Assembly (NCBI GenBank): GCA_932521025.1
Contig: OW051470.1
Coordinates: forward strand, 3,148,501 to 3,212,500
Origin: Oscheius onirici
Lineage: Eukaryota; Nematoda; Chromadorea; Rhabditida; Rhabditidae
DNA length: 64,000 bases
Direction of reading: 5' to 3'
Shown: positions 53,401 through 64,000 of the stretch, piece by piece
Position numbering within the stretch: the stretch's first letter is position 1
Layout: the number at the start of each line of letters is the position of its first letter
Notes under the pieces: model-generated
Seen by the model: the letters and a program-made list of their open reading frames with translations, nothing else
Told to the model about the DNA's origin: nothing
Databases searched by the model: none
Position numbers and translations under genes: made by a program

Positions 53401-56400
53401 TGATCTTGGCTGCAAGTTCTTCGGCAAGTAGAGTCTTTGGTTTAAAACTTTGCTCTTTCTTTGTCAACAAACTGTGAGGGATTCTTGCCATAGCACAGCC
53501 CTCGGAACAGGTTCGATCGAAAGGTCGAAGCGAGAAAAAGTGCGGGAAAACTTCCGACAAACAATCGACGGTTTCTGACGTGGCGTTTGGTCACCTTTCT
53601 CCCTTTCGTTTATCTGCTAGCTTTGTTCCCACGTTGTGAGCAGTCGCTGAGCAAAAGTCAAAAGTCGCTCTCGCCGATAGCAAAAGATCAAATGTTCAAG
53701 TACGGCTGATTACTATACGAGTCGTGTTGTTTCCTACCGGAAAACAGTCTAATTAAACAACGAGTACAATAACATCATAGTAGGATTAGGCCTCTATTTT
53801 TGCCGGTTGTTTCTCATGGGTCTTTCTACTCACAGAGATATAGACAGGATCAGTATTTGGAATCCTTTGAAAGAGAGTCTTTGAGGTAAACCAATAAGTA
53901 GCAGTACATTGTTCTGGACATCTTTCTGTTTTCTCACTCTTTAGACGATCTTCCACTGGATAAGAGTTCATCCAGGACTATCTGGAACATCAAAGCGGCC
54001 ACACTAGGAACAAGAGAATGAGTACATCGAAACTCTTACTGTTCCCTTGTCTTGTCTTAACTGGATAAGAGTCGAGAGTCTCTTACCCTTTCCCATAGGA
54101 CGAGAGTCACAGCCCTTTCCTGTCCGGAAATTTCATCCGACTCGTGGCTGTCCCTGTTATTGTCCCCACAATTCGTACTCGTTTCAGCCCAAAAATAATA
54201 GAGATCATCGGAATCAGATGTGACAGCCTCAAGCCGGGAGAGTTACTTGTTGACTGGTTCTCTCTATATTTCTAGACCTCGACCACGTGTCTCGGTCAGA
54301 CAAACACGACACGTGCATCTCATCTGTATCTCGTTTCTCTGGGGTGACATGTTCCTTGAAACAGTAGGAGGAGGAACATATGATCTCAGAGCCTGAGAGA
54401 ACACAATCAAAGATGCTTTTAGAATATCGGAAGGGGAGACTGTTTACAGCGGGGAAATAGCGTATCAGAACTTGGTTTCTCTTTTATCCTGTACTCTCTC
54501 GGAAATAATAATGCAACATTCTTAATGCTTTAAAAAAATGTCCTCTCCATATACCGTACTACTTTAGAAAGACAGTGTCCTATGGCGACAGGATACCGCA
54601 TCCGAGTCTCTCGCCCAAATTTTTCTATAAAAAAATGTGCTCTCTCTAATTCTTATCTCGGGAAGACTACTGTAGCAGACTTCTTCGAAAAGTGTACCCG
54701 TTTTATCCCCTGACCTTTGGGAAGCTGAATTCTTCCAGAAGGGCGACTGTACCAGACTCTCTCCGTCTCTTCGAAAATAGTCTCTCGTTTGCCTCATCAA
54801 AAAAATTTCTTTCCGTCTAGACGAAACCTTTCGTTGGCGCCAAATCATCCATTTCGAAAACGAGAGTCTGGAAGCATCTGGTGTCAGCCGTAAACTGACC
54901 AGACTCACAATTTCTCTAGTCGAGATAAAAACATACTCTCCCGATCCATCTTGTCTCCTTCTGTCGGTCGGGGGTTGTCGGTCGTCCGTCGGCAGGCCAG
55001 TTTTGGCCGGAGAATCTTTCGTCTCCGGGTTTCCCCCAATCGTCCCGACCATATGTTTCACCTCTCTTTTCCAAACGTTATGTCTTGCCGCCAAAACATA
55101 AAGGGTGGTGGTTTCCGGACGAAATACCCTCAGGTAAACAACCTCATAAAGTTTATCGGAAGTCCTTTTGAGGACCAACACTTTCTTCTAGTGCCACTTG
55201 TTCTCTGGGCTTCCAGAAGTGTAGTAATCACCCTTTGTCTCCAGTCATTTCAGTCTAAACTACAAAACCCGTGTAGGCTCCAATTTCCCAACTCTTTGCT
55301 CTTTTGATCACTATAGTTATTTCGATTATGTGCTCGAGCTTATTCTCAGAACAATTGAATTTACTTTCCGCCAAGTGCTTTTTACTTGGCCAGGAGAAGT
55401 CGAGCTGTACAGCATTTTTTATGGAAATAACCTTCAGAAAACATGTGTTAAGTCCAAAAGATTCCTTTTTTGTCCATCTGGTGTCTGGACCGTTCTTTCG
55501 CATGTCCAGCTGTTGTCTGGGAACTGACGGAAAACCATAAGAATTAGAGCCAGTCCCCCGTTCAATATAGTAGTCGACTTCTATTAATCTCTTCACATTT
55601 GTCAGTCGGCCCTTTTCCGCTCATTGGCTTTCCATTCAGCACGATCACTCCCTTTCCCGTGCTATTCTCCTTCGGCTGTAGTTGGTCTGTGTAGTCGTGT
55701 GTTCTGTGACGCTTTTTCTTCTCTCACTGTGTTGATATAGCTCCTATGGAATGCAGGAGGGACAAGGAGGATGCTGACCATAAGAACTCTCAAGTTACAA
55801 CTGGTTTCTCATTGTTGTACTTCCTATACTCACTCTATCAATGGGTAAGCCTAAAGCCGCTTGGAAATCATTCACTTGAACTATTGGCCTTATTAGAATA
55901 TAGTCAATTCATTATTTGGTTTCCATGACGATTTCTCACAATTTCCACAGCTTCTTTTGTAAAGGTCATTAAGCCCAGATTCCCTTTCTCATATCGAACC
56001 TCGGACAAAGTTTCCCTTCCAGCCAACAGCTGATTCCTTCTCTGGCTCTAGTCACTACTTCTTTCTTTACTAATTCTCCCAGACTAAAAACCAAAGGCAG
56101 AAGTTGTGAAGCGGGTCGCACACGTGCCGTAACGTGTCTTTCTGCCCTGGGGGCTTAAAGAAGAGAGAAAGAGGGTGAGCGGGGAGACCCAGCCGTCTAT
56201 TGATTTTCCGACTACCGACCACAGCCCCCGTCAGACCTCTCTCTAATTAACACACCCCAGGTTCCGAAGCATCCTCATGTTCCCGAAAATAGAGCCATTT
56301 CTGATAGCTCTCTTTGGTCCTTGTTTGTCTTTCCCACGTGGCGGCTGCCGTCGAGGGCAAGTATGTTGAGTAAACGAGGCCTGTGTGTCCTTTAATGGCA

Positions 56401-59400
56401 ACCGAAGGGTTATTATTATTACTACTCCCCGTGTTGTATGCTCTCATTTCGAGTTTATTGAGTTTCCTAACTGACGCGCTCCTTCTTATCATGTCAACTT
56501 TTCCAGCTGGCCTCTATTGTTGTCATCTCTCCCCATATTTTGGTCCTTTTCCGACACGGTCAACTTATGATGGTTATTAACCTGTTTTCCAAGCTGACTG
56601 TTCTCACTCCTAACTTCTAAACATTTTTCGCAACTGAAACGAGAATAGTGACGGCTCCTCAAGCTCTCATTCCCTCTTCAAACAAACAATTACTCATAAT
56701 ATTCTTTACTCTCACTTTTAATCGACGCCATAATTTACTCTCACAATTAGTAAAAATGAAACTTTTAAAGTACGAAGATTGCACTCTGTTGAACTTTGTT
56801 GCCGTTTCTCTCGTATCTTGAGACGATGAATTTCCTTCTGAAAACATCTGATTCAGACGGCGCGATGGAAACCCTGTCACCCATAATGAGGGGGTTCGTA
56901 ACAATGCTCCTAAAGGAATTCCGGCCATTCGAATATTCTATTGGTCATAGGTTGAGTAAGCTTCCAAGCTTACTCAACCTATGAACCAACGAACTTGTTC
57001 TTCTTTTTGAAAGTCGTCTCAATGATCACTTGACCTTCTTGTCCCTCTCTTGACCCAGTATCTTTTGAATCTCTCCGGACACATTTTCCCTCGGATCTTT
57101 CGACTTATTGACGCAACGGGTTTATCGTCTCTCTTTATGATTCGAAGCTTATCTTTACCAGTTGATCATTGGTTCCTCTTTCAGCCAACTTGCTCTTTTG
57201 GTTCTCTTCTGGAAGTTTTGATCAAGAGTCAAAGAGATCGTCAATTGTTAATAAAGTCAGATATCCACTCCACACATATCTGGATAGTCAGTCTTACTTT
57301 TACGTGTCGCTCCAAAAGTCGTCAATTGCCAAAAATTCAGTTCAGCCTTTGGAATACTTTTTCTCTTTTCTCAATGGCCTTCTCAGACGACTAATTCAGC
57401 TATAACTGGATAGTCAATCGCTAGTTGTCCTTTCTTCGTGACTCTTCAGTATCGGTAGAGAACCAGACTCTAATTTGATAAAGAAGCTCTCGAATAGTAG
57501 AGTCAATTTATTCCTCTCCCTGCTATCTTTAGCTACCATCTGTTTTCTCTTCGTCCTGAAAACGTACTGAAATTTCACCGTCCCACCTGACCTATCCGTT
57601 ATCAGATAACGGATTGCTTTTTTCTCTTCTTTTTCTGAATCTTTTCTTCGTGAATTCCCTTCAGTTTCTCACTGTTTTGAGAGTTCATCGGAACCGGTGA
57701 AAAACTTGTCCGGCTGTTTTTCCGCTCGAGAAACGTCCTCACACTCTGAATCCAGTTCCAGCACGACATCAATCTCTTTTCTGTTGACTTTTCCCCTTTC
57801 CCACCTGACTCTCTCATTCTTTCTATACTATACTATAAGTAGAGTCTCAAGCGGACAGCTGTCTTCCCCGACAGCTGTGTTCTCAGATCACCCACTTGTT
57901 TTTCCTATTTTTTTTCCTTCTAAGCAGAAAGAACCCGGTAGTCCCAGAAGAGGGACGCAGTTCCGTGGATCAATAGGCCAAAACGACACAATTCCAGTTC
58001 TTGAACTCTAGTCTTATTCTGGACCCAAACCGTGTTTTTCCCTCTTCTCGAGCAAAAAGAATCTAGAGGAAAACGTAATGTCGGTCAGAGAGTGATTTTG
58101 GATTAGTCACTAGTCGGTCGAGCCTTATATGAGTCAAGCCTGAGTCATTTCTTTCCTCTCGGCTTTCTGTATAAGCGAGACGTCAGAGAATACCTTTCCC
58201 ACATTTAGCCCCCTTGATTGACTTCTCTTATCCCCAGAAACCCTTCTCGATAACATTCGGATCAGCGGCTTATGTTCCCTCTACAGTAAGCCTCTTCATA
58301 CGAATTGACGTATACTGGTGGGATAAGTTGGACCTATTGATTTCCTGGAATTTGTGGCGGGAGTCGGGAATAGGACTCACTTTCAATTGTCAATCTGTTG
58401 TCAGCGTGAGCCTGTTTACGAGCCCCGACGCTCAATCTCTTTCTGGTTCCCGTGTTCCTCCCGACAACATTCTGATCTTTTTTTGACTCTTTGAAAATAT
58501 CCGGTTCTAATAACTTTCCATTTAATATCCGGACCCCCGACTCATGCCTACGTAGACAAACATTCTGACCTCTGACACCCTCACCCTCGCGACTTTAAAC
58601 TCACCGAGGGACTCCCCGCCCATCTCCTCTTTCTGCCTTATCAGTTCTCTTCCAGCCAAGGGTGTTCCATCATGCGTGAGAGAATCTCGCCTTTATTCCA
58701 TTCACGTGGCTCCGTTCCCTTATTCTTACGCACATTCTCATCCATTACTCGAGACCACATCTTGTCACTCCAATTGTTTGGTGAGGCTCCACTATTTTTA
58801 CCAGAGAAACTCATGGTTTCCTAAGGCGTTTACCTCAAAGGACAGAGGTACTCGTAAGAGAAAACAGCTGCTAACTATTCGAAAGTGACATTCTTTTCAT
58901 CGCTTCAGTCGAGTTTCTGGATCCAAAATTAGCTGGGAAAGACTGTTACACTTCTCTCATACACGTGACGCGAACACCTGTTCTTATGAGAATCTTGAAA
59001 ATCTTTGAAAGTGGCGGGCTGTCGAAAGAGGCCTCCTTCCCAAATGGTCTGTTTATTGCCAGCCTGATAAGACAAAAAGGGCTGATCATAAACCTTACAT
59101 AAAGGCTCTGAACCTTACTTTTTTTCTTTTCGATGTTTCTCTCGCGAACTTCCTCGTGCCAGCTGTCTCTTTCCCTCCTTCCCAATAATGACTCTTGGGG
59201 ATAACATCCGGCGCCTGAGGTGAGACCCTCTCGCTCATGTCTTTTTATCACGCCAAGAGAGTCGAAGAATCACACGCTTTCGTCTGGGGCCAGTATGAAA
59301 TGGCTTCTTAAAAACCAGGGGCTGTTCAAACAGGACTATCTTGAAGCTGTCTGCTTCTTTGAGAGGACACACAGTTTCTGAACTGAATGAGTACTTACAT

Positions 59401-60296
59401 TCTAATACAGTCTCTTCTTTGATATTCCTTCGTTTGATCCGGAGTTCTCTATCTCCTTTCTAGCTCTTACAATCATTTGGAGCGCTTATTTCAATCGCTT
59501 GACTCTATTTCGCCCAGACCCTGACTATCTGCTGGTTCAGTTTCCGACCAATACTCTAAACTGTGACCGACCTTTTCCTTCTGACTACTCGCCTCATTCA
59601 TGATGTTGTAGCTTGTGTAGAGTTTCCTCGGAATCCCCCGATCCTATGGATTCTCCTTTGAGCTCATTGGAAAGAAGCCGATTCCTCTTTCGTCGCCGCT
59701 AATCGTATCAAGAAAAACTGATCCCCTTCTTTTGAGAAGATTTACTAAAAACAACTGGAGGGATAAGAGAGGGAACAGATTTGATGTTTAGTGCCAAACT
59801 TTGAGCGCGATTGAGATCTCAATATTACACAGGCAGAAAGACTGTAATGAGTCGGATGTCTGGGACCATTTTGGTCTGGAAATGAGGCGGAGCTGAAAGA
59901 GTCTATAAAATATGAGAAACCCGAGAAAAATCTTTTCTCAAGGGCTTCTACTGAGAACTGACCTCTGGGTCTTCCCATTGTACGTATGTACGTAGCTATA
60001 AGATCATGAGTTAAAGCCCTAATCCAATTCTGTACTTATTTGATTATCTCGTCTTATGATTTCCATATCCAGAATCTGGTGCGTTCTTTGTGTTCCCGCG
60101 AGACTTCCTCTCCCTTTATTTAATCAGAAAAGATTAGTGCTAAAAACGGGCACTCCGAAATTGGCTGTGCCCGGAGCTTTCCAGATTTGTCCGTTTTCAG
60201 ATTTTACCCTTTTTCTATCGATAGATCCCGAATCCTAATCCGGGGCCGCGTCCCGACCCGCCTCGCTTCTTCTCCTGCTCCTCCGCTCAAACAGAG
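50451..60296. other. 9.8-kb stretch without a convincing gene
   Basis: No exon chain, RNA gene or transposon protein could be supported. Traits seen: a pyrimidine-rich + strand, for example line-length samples at 59401-59460 (44 of 60 bases C/T) and 57061-57120 (about 39 of 60); scattered CTCTC/GACTC motifs; a hairpin at 56940-56989; and a segment at about 51776-51842 that repeats 12779-12852. The longest frame is 205 codons on the minus strand at 54564-55181. It has no family resemblance and biased composition, and may be chance or a real but unknown exon. Confidence 0.45.
56940..56989. repeat. Strong perfect hairpin
   Basis: CATAGGTTGAGTAAGCTT (56946-56963) is followed after two bases by its exact reverse complement (56966-56983). 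The outer TTGGT/AACCAA adds pairing with one bulge. An 18-bp perfect stem with a 2-nt loop is unusual for this region and could be a recent inverted duplication, a structured RNA or a cloning/assembly feature. Confidence 0.8.
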
Positions 60297-63200
60297 ATGA
60301 GATATTACAGGAGCTGTAGCCGTCGGATGTCGATGGTCGAGCTGCGGCGCAATTCTCTCCCGCACCTCGGCGTGCTGCCGTTGGTTGCCTCCCCTCCAGT
60401 CTGGCGAAAGACTTCACATCCACCGCTCGCGGTGCAGAAGACTGAACTGCCCCAGCTAATTCTGGTAACTCCGCCAAGGACACCCAGAAGCAAGAGATTC
60501 TCCAATAGAGACATGGAGGTAAGTTCACGACACTTTGTTCGGTACCAAGATTGTTGAGAGAGAGTATTTTGACAATATTCAATGAGATTCAAAGATGCAG
60601 CTCAAACTTAGAGCATGTCCTGGAAGAAATAGTTCTTATAACGAGTCAGAAGAGAGACAGTTCTTTAACAATATGATTGAGAGTCAAACACAAGAACTGA
60701 GAGTTGGATAGTAATCGTTGTAGCCCCAGTGAGAGTCAAGAGTCAGAGAGGAAGTTTGTTCAGAACCGTGTTTTGGTCAACTTCGTGACTCTAATAACAG
60801 CAGTAAATGAATCTCAAGAAACAGTAATTGTAAACAGAAGTAACATAACAGGAAACGCGATTCCAATTAGAGACGATTTACGCATATTTTCACGCATTCA
60901 GAATCAAAACAACAGGATTCTCGCTATTGCCTCATAAGCCCTGTCTATTTGTTATGTTCCCCTCGTGATCCGTCATTTTTCAGGAGTCGTCTCCTCGAAG
61001 TGTCTCTCCGGCAGTTTATAACCGTATGATTACGCTGGCCGAGGATAAGAAGAGCCTCATTCGCGAAATCATCAACGAGTCCAAAAACCTGATTAAGGCT
61101 GAAACGTGAGTTTTTCTCTGGGATTAGAGAGGGTATGTATTCAAGTACGCGCTGATAAGGCTAAGACCAAGTCGAGTTCGGCGAAAGACCAAGAGGACAG
61201 TTTCTGTATTCTGGAGAGTATACTGTAGTTTCCAGATGCTCCCTGTTCCTTCTGGACAAGGCAAACCAGGAGTTGGTCGCCACGATTTTCGATAGAGCCG
61301 ACAACGTGAACGAGATCCGTATTCCGATGGATCAGGGAGTTGTCGGTCGAGTCGCTACGACCAAGACGATGATGAATGTCAGAGACGTCAACAGGTAGCA
61401 TTTTTGGGGTAATATGTGGGTCAGTTGGGTACAAATAGTGACAGTTGTTTCTCATCCATCGCGTATCAGCTGTTCTCAGTCATTTTTGATATTCCAGATG
61501 TCCCTTCTTCTACGCCCACGTGGACGAGATTACCGGTTTCCAGACGCGAAGCATCCTCTGTTTTCCCATCATCGACAACGCAGGTGAGGCTGACCATTTG
61601 ATCTCTCCAGGTGGAGACAAAGAGCACGTGGCATCTGACCAACGACCAGTCGGCTCTATTTACTCTGTCAGTACTGGGGCACCTCAAAATATCGGCTTTT
61701 GTACTCTTTGTCTTCGGAATGGGTCAAAGACCGGATGAGAGGAGGGAGTGGTCCCTCCCCTCCCCTTCGTCAATATCCGTAGTGAGAGAGAGAGCTTTTT
61801 ATGGCTGGGGTCGACCTTTATCAGAGTTTCTCTCGCTTTTGAACACTTCCTCGGAGATTCTATCTTTGAAGGTCTTCCTTTTTCAGGACAGGGCTTCCCT
61901 TCCCGCGTCTTCTTTCTTCAAATCGACAGAAGAGACGCGTCACGTTTTAAGCAAATATTTAGCGAACGTTTTGAGGTTAAAGTTCGTGGCAATCGGATTA
62001 CAGTATTATGCTCCCTTTTTTGTGCTCGCATCCCTTTCTTGACGTCTGTGCATAATTTTCCGGTTTGACTTTGAATGGAAATTCTTTTTTTCATAGTTTA
62101 TTGGTTAGCGTGTTCGTTTTGTATTCTAGACATCTTAGTTCGATTCCTCCACCCAGTAAATTCAAATTTAAGCTCTTCTTTCTTTCACAAATGGTCATTT
62201 TTCGTCGTTTCATGCATTTTTAACCGATAGAGCTTCGTGGCTGGTTGGTTGGCGCCAGCTGTCTCCAGTCCCAGAACGCGATAACAAAACACGAGCCTCT
62301 CTCCCGGGTCGATTCGAACCCGGTCTTTTAAAACTTTGTTTTAACTTGACTCCTGTTTACCGAAAACAAAAAAAGGAGAGAAAAAATAGCCGAGAGCCCG
62401 CTTCAGCCAATTGATTCGACGACGATAAAGTAATTACGTGGTCCTAATTAGCATGCGCAGCCCAGCCGGATTTACGGTTGATTGAGCGCCTCTTTCGAGC
62501 TCTCACTCCAAACTCTTCTCCTTTATTTCATCACACGCCAGAGCTTCTTTTTCTGTCCTCTTCTTCAAGTCCAGTTCAAGAAGTTTCTGGAACAATTAGA
62601 CCAAGTTTTGTCTACCGTTTTCACTGCCCTTATTGTTCTCGCTCGAGTGGTGGGAGATCACAAGGAAACTACCAGATTTCTTTCCAGAGAGCACATTCTG
62701 TCTGATCGAAGATCCCTCCTTTTATTTTGAAGCCACTAAGAAATTCGAGAAGAAATCTGATTAAACCCCTCTTGACTCACGCTCCGTCTCCTAGAATAAT
62801 GAGAAAGTTTTGTTTTTGACGTAAAAAAGAGAGATCGATTGCTGCCCCGATAGAGTAAGGAGGCGCAAAAACAAAAATGCTCGCCCGGAGGGTGTGCCCT
62901 CTCCTCATTTCCCTCTCCATTTGTTTGTCCCCAAGAGACTCATTTTCAGGAGTCTTCGTCGGCGTCGTCGAGCTGTGCAACAAGGAGGGCAAAAGTGGCG
63001 GTTTCAGCAAGTTTGACGAGCAAAAGGCCCGGACATTTGCCCTGTACTGTGCCAACAGTCTGTCACACGTGAGTTCTTCTTCCGAATAAGAGACGGGAAG
63101 CCTTCCAGAAGATAATCCCCTGTCTATTGACACTCTCAGTCATTCTCGAAAACAAGGCTGATTCTGATGCTAATAAGATTATCAGCCTATAATATTCCGT

Positions 63201-64000
63201 GTGCGCGTGCCTATTTTTCGGTCTCTCGCTTCAAAACGGTCACACATTGACTGTCGCCACGTTCCCCGTTTTGAAACAGTTTTTCTGTTTACTTTTAAAG
63301 ATGATCTCTGGCGTGAGAGATTGACTCCCGATCTTGAAAAAAGTGTCCATTGGACGCTATTTTGAACTGGGCTCCGTTCTGGGGTAGTCCAGAGCGACTC
63401 TGTGACCCGTCCTTTTGTACAGAAAGAATCCTAAAAGATTTCCTGATCCCGGAGGGAGCTCAAAAGCTGTTCCACTGGTGTGGAGGCCTATGTATACAGG
63501 AATCCAACTGTGAACCTCTCCCTGTACCGTCTCGGAATTTTCCTAAAGCAAATTCAAAAGCAAGGTTGACTTGTGACAGAAAGATTTCCTTGAGCCTGCT
63601 CAAAATAGTAGTGAATGGTGGCGGGAGAAGAAGTGGTTTCCTCGATTTCCGGACGAGAGAGTCCTCCCAGTTTTGTGTACCCAGCCGTGGTCATCACCCA
63701 CCCAAAACGCCTACTCTCTTGTCTCTTTTGCAGACTGGAAACTTTATACTATATACTCCTCTTCAGGCCTATAAAAACCATTTCAGTGTCTCCTTCTCCA
63801 AAAAGTGCACGAGGTTCAGCGACGGACGCATATGGCCGGCGAATGGATCGTCAAAGATCCCATCGCTGTCAATCAGAAGGAAGTCGAGCGTCTGGCTCAG
63901 GAGACCATCCGAGCCTGTCATCAGATCCATCCGCAGTTTGCCAGCTTCAGTTTTTCCCCAAGATCTATCGGAGGCGGTCTGGAATACGTCCGAGCTGCCA
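60297..64000 (+). CDS. GAF-domain cyclic nucleotide phosphodiesterase, 5' part
   Basis: Exons: 60297-60518, 60984-61105, about 61235-61394, about 61499-61581, about 62950-63068 and about 63787 to the window end. A basic Pro/Ser-rich N-terminus precedes one GAF domain (ESKNLIKAE, CSLFLLDKANQELVA, MDQGVVGRVATTKTMMNVRDV, RSILCFPIID). It contains the NKXnFX3DE motif (NKEGKSGGFSKFDE) typical of cyclic-nucleotide-binding PDE GAFs. Exon 6 continues into the linker to the catalytic domain (VHEVQRRTHMAGEWIVKD, FASFSFSPRSI), which lies beyond the window. Most similar in layout to PDE5/10/11-type enzymes that hydrolyse cGMP and/or cAMP, but the subfamily is not decidable here. Introns are long for this locus (465, about 130, 104, 1,368 and 718 bp). 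Only one GAF is visible. Confidence 0.82.
62085..62330. repeat. Two tRNA-like segments in a PDE intron
   Basis: The first (about 62090-62155, + strand) has TTGGTTAGCGTGTTCG and AGTTCGATTCC, A- and B-box-like. The second (about 62229-62332) has GTGGCTGGTTGGTTGG and CGGGTCGATTCGAACCCGG; its GTGGCTGG start recalls the minus-strand segment at 30300-30395. Neither folds into a complete cloverleaf. Best read as tRNA-derived SINE pieces; they lie in the 1.37-kb intron. Confidence 0.45.

Noticed and set aside
54564-55181. 205-codon minus-strand frame as a protein-coding gene
   Set aside because: No recognisable domain, no intron partners, and it lies in a strongly skewed region where long purine-rich minus frames can occur by chance. 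Kept only as a note in the gap entry.
60235-60582. 115-codon minus frame antisense to PDE exon 1
   Set aside because: Shadow of the GC-rich first PDE exon; the + strand frame continues into proper splice junctions and a GAF domain.

Overview
The window is metazoan genomic DNA. Every gene I can model is interrupted by GT-AG introns, most of them only about 34-45 nt long. The recognisable proteins are animal-type: Arp2, a RanBP2/Nup358-like nucleoporin, an RNF212/ZHP-3-type RING protein, Zw10, condensin CAP-G, ferroportin, a testis-specific serine kinase (TSSK) and a GAF-domain cyclic-nucleotide phosphodiesterase. The tiny introns, splice-acceptor-like CAGs just upstream of many start codons and dense foldback MITEs suggest a small-bodied invertebrate with streamlined introns, perhaps a nematode-like or other trans-splicing lineage. 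I cannot name the species from the sequence.

Region by region: (1) 1-10.7 kb. A divergent pair, a RanBP2-like nucleoporin on the minus strand and Arp2 on the plus strand, sits inside an inverted repeat with two arms of at least 847 bp. Arp2 intron 1 is 2.85 kb because it holds a decayed R2-type (RLE) retrotransposon carrying two nested MITEs. (2) 10.6-22 kb. There is no intact gene. Instead there are two decayed tandem arrays of exon-like and intron-like units on the minus strand, a degenerate repeat pair and a LINE ORF1-like scrap. (3) 22.7-26.9 kb. An acidic, low-complexity multi-exon gene on the minus strand is followed by exon-like fragments of uncertain status. (4) 26.8-30.4 kb. This is a mobile-element island with at least six foldback elements and three tRNA-like (SINE-like) segments. 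(5) 30.5-48.6 kb. This is a compact gene island with alternating strands and about 70-450 bp between most neighbours: ZHP-3/RNF212-like, zw10, CAP-G, two small unknown genes, ferroportin, an unknown multi-exon gene, a four-helix membrane protein, TSSK and another unknown gene. (6) 48.7-60.3 kb. This holds another foldback element and decayed gene fragments, then about 9.8 kb without a convincing gene and with a strong pyrimidine bias on the + strand. (7) 60.3-64 kb. These are the 5' exons of a phosphodiesterase gene that continues beyond the window.

Functionally, the 30-48 kb island is enriched for chromosome and germline genes: meiotic crossover RING protein, Zw10 of the kinetochore RZZ complex, condensin and a sperm-type kinase. 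Whether this clustering means anything is untested. The most interesting features are the near-identical long inverted repeat around Nup/Arp2, the decayed exon arrays, a candidate recently intronised tandem duplication that hides an in-frame stop, and the foldback-element families with shared termini.
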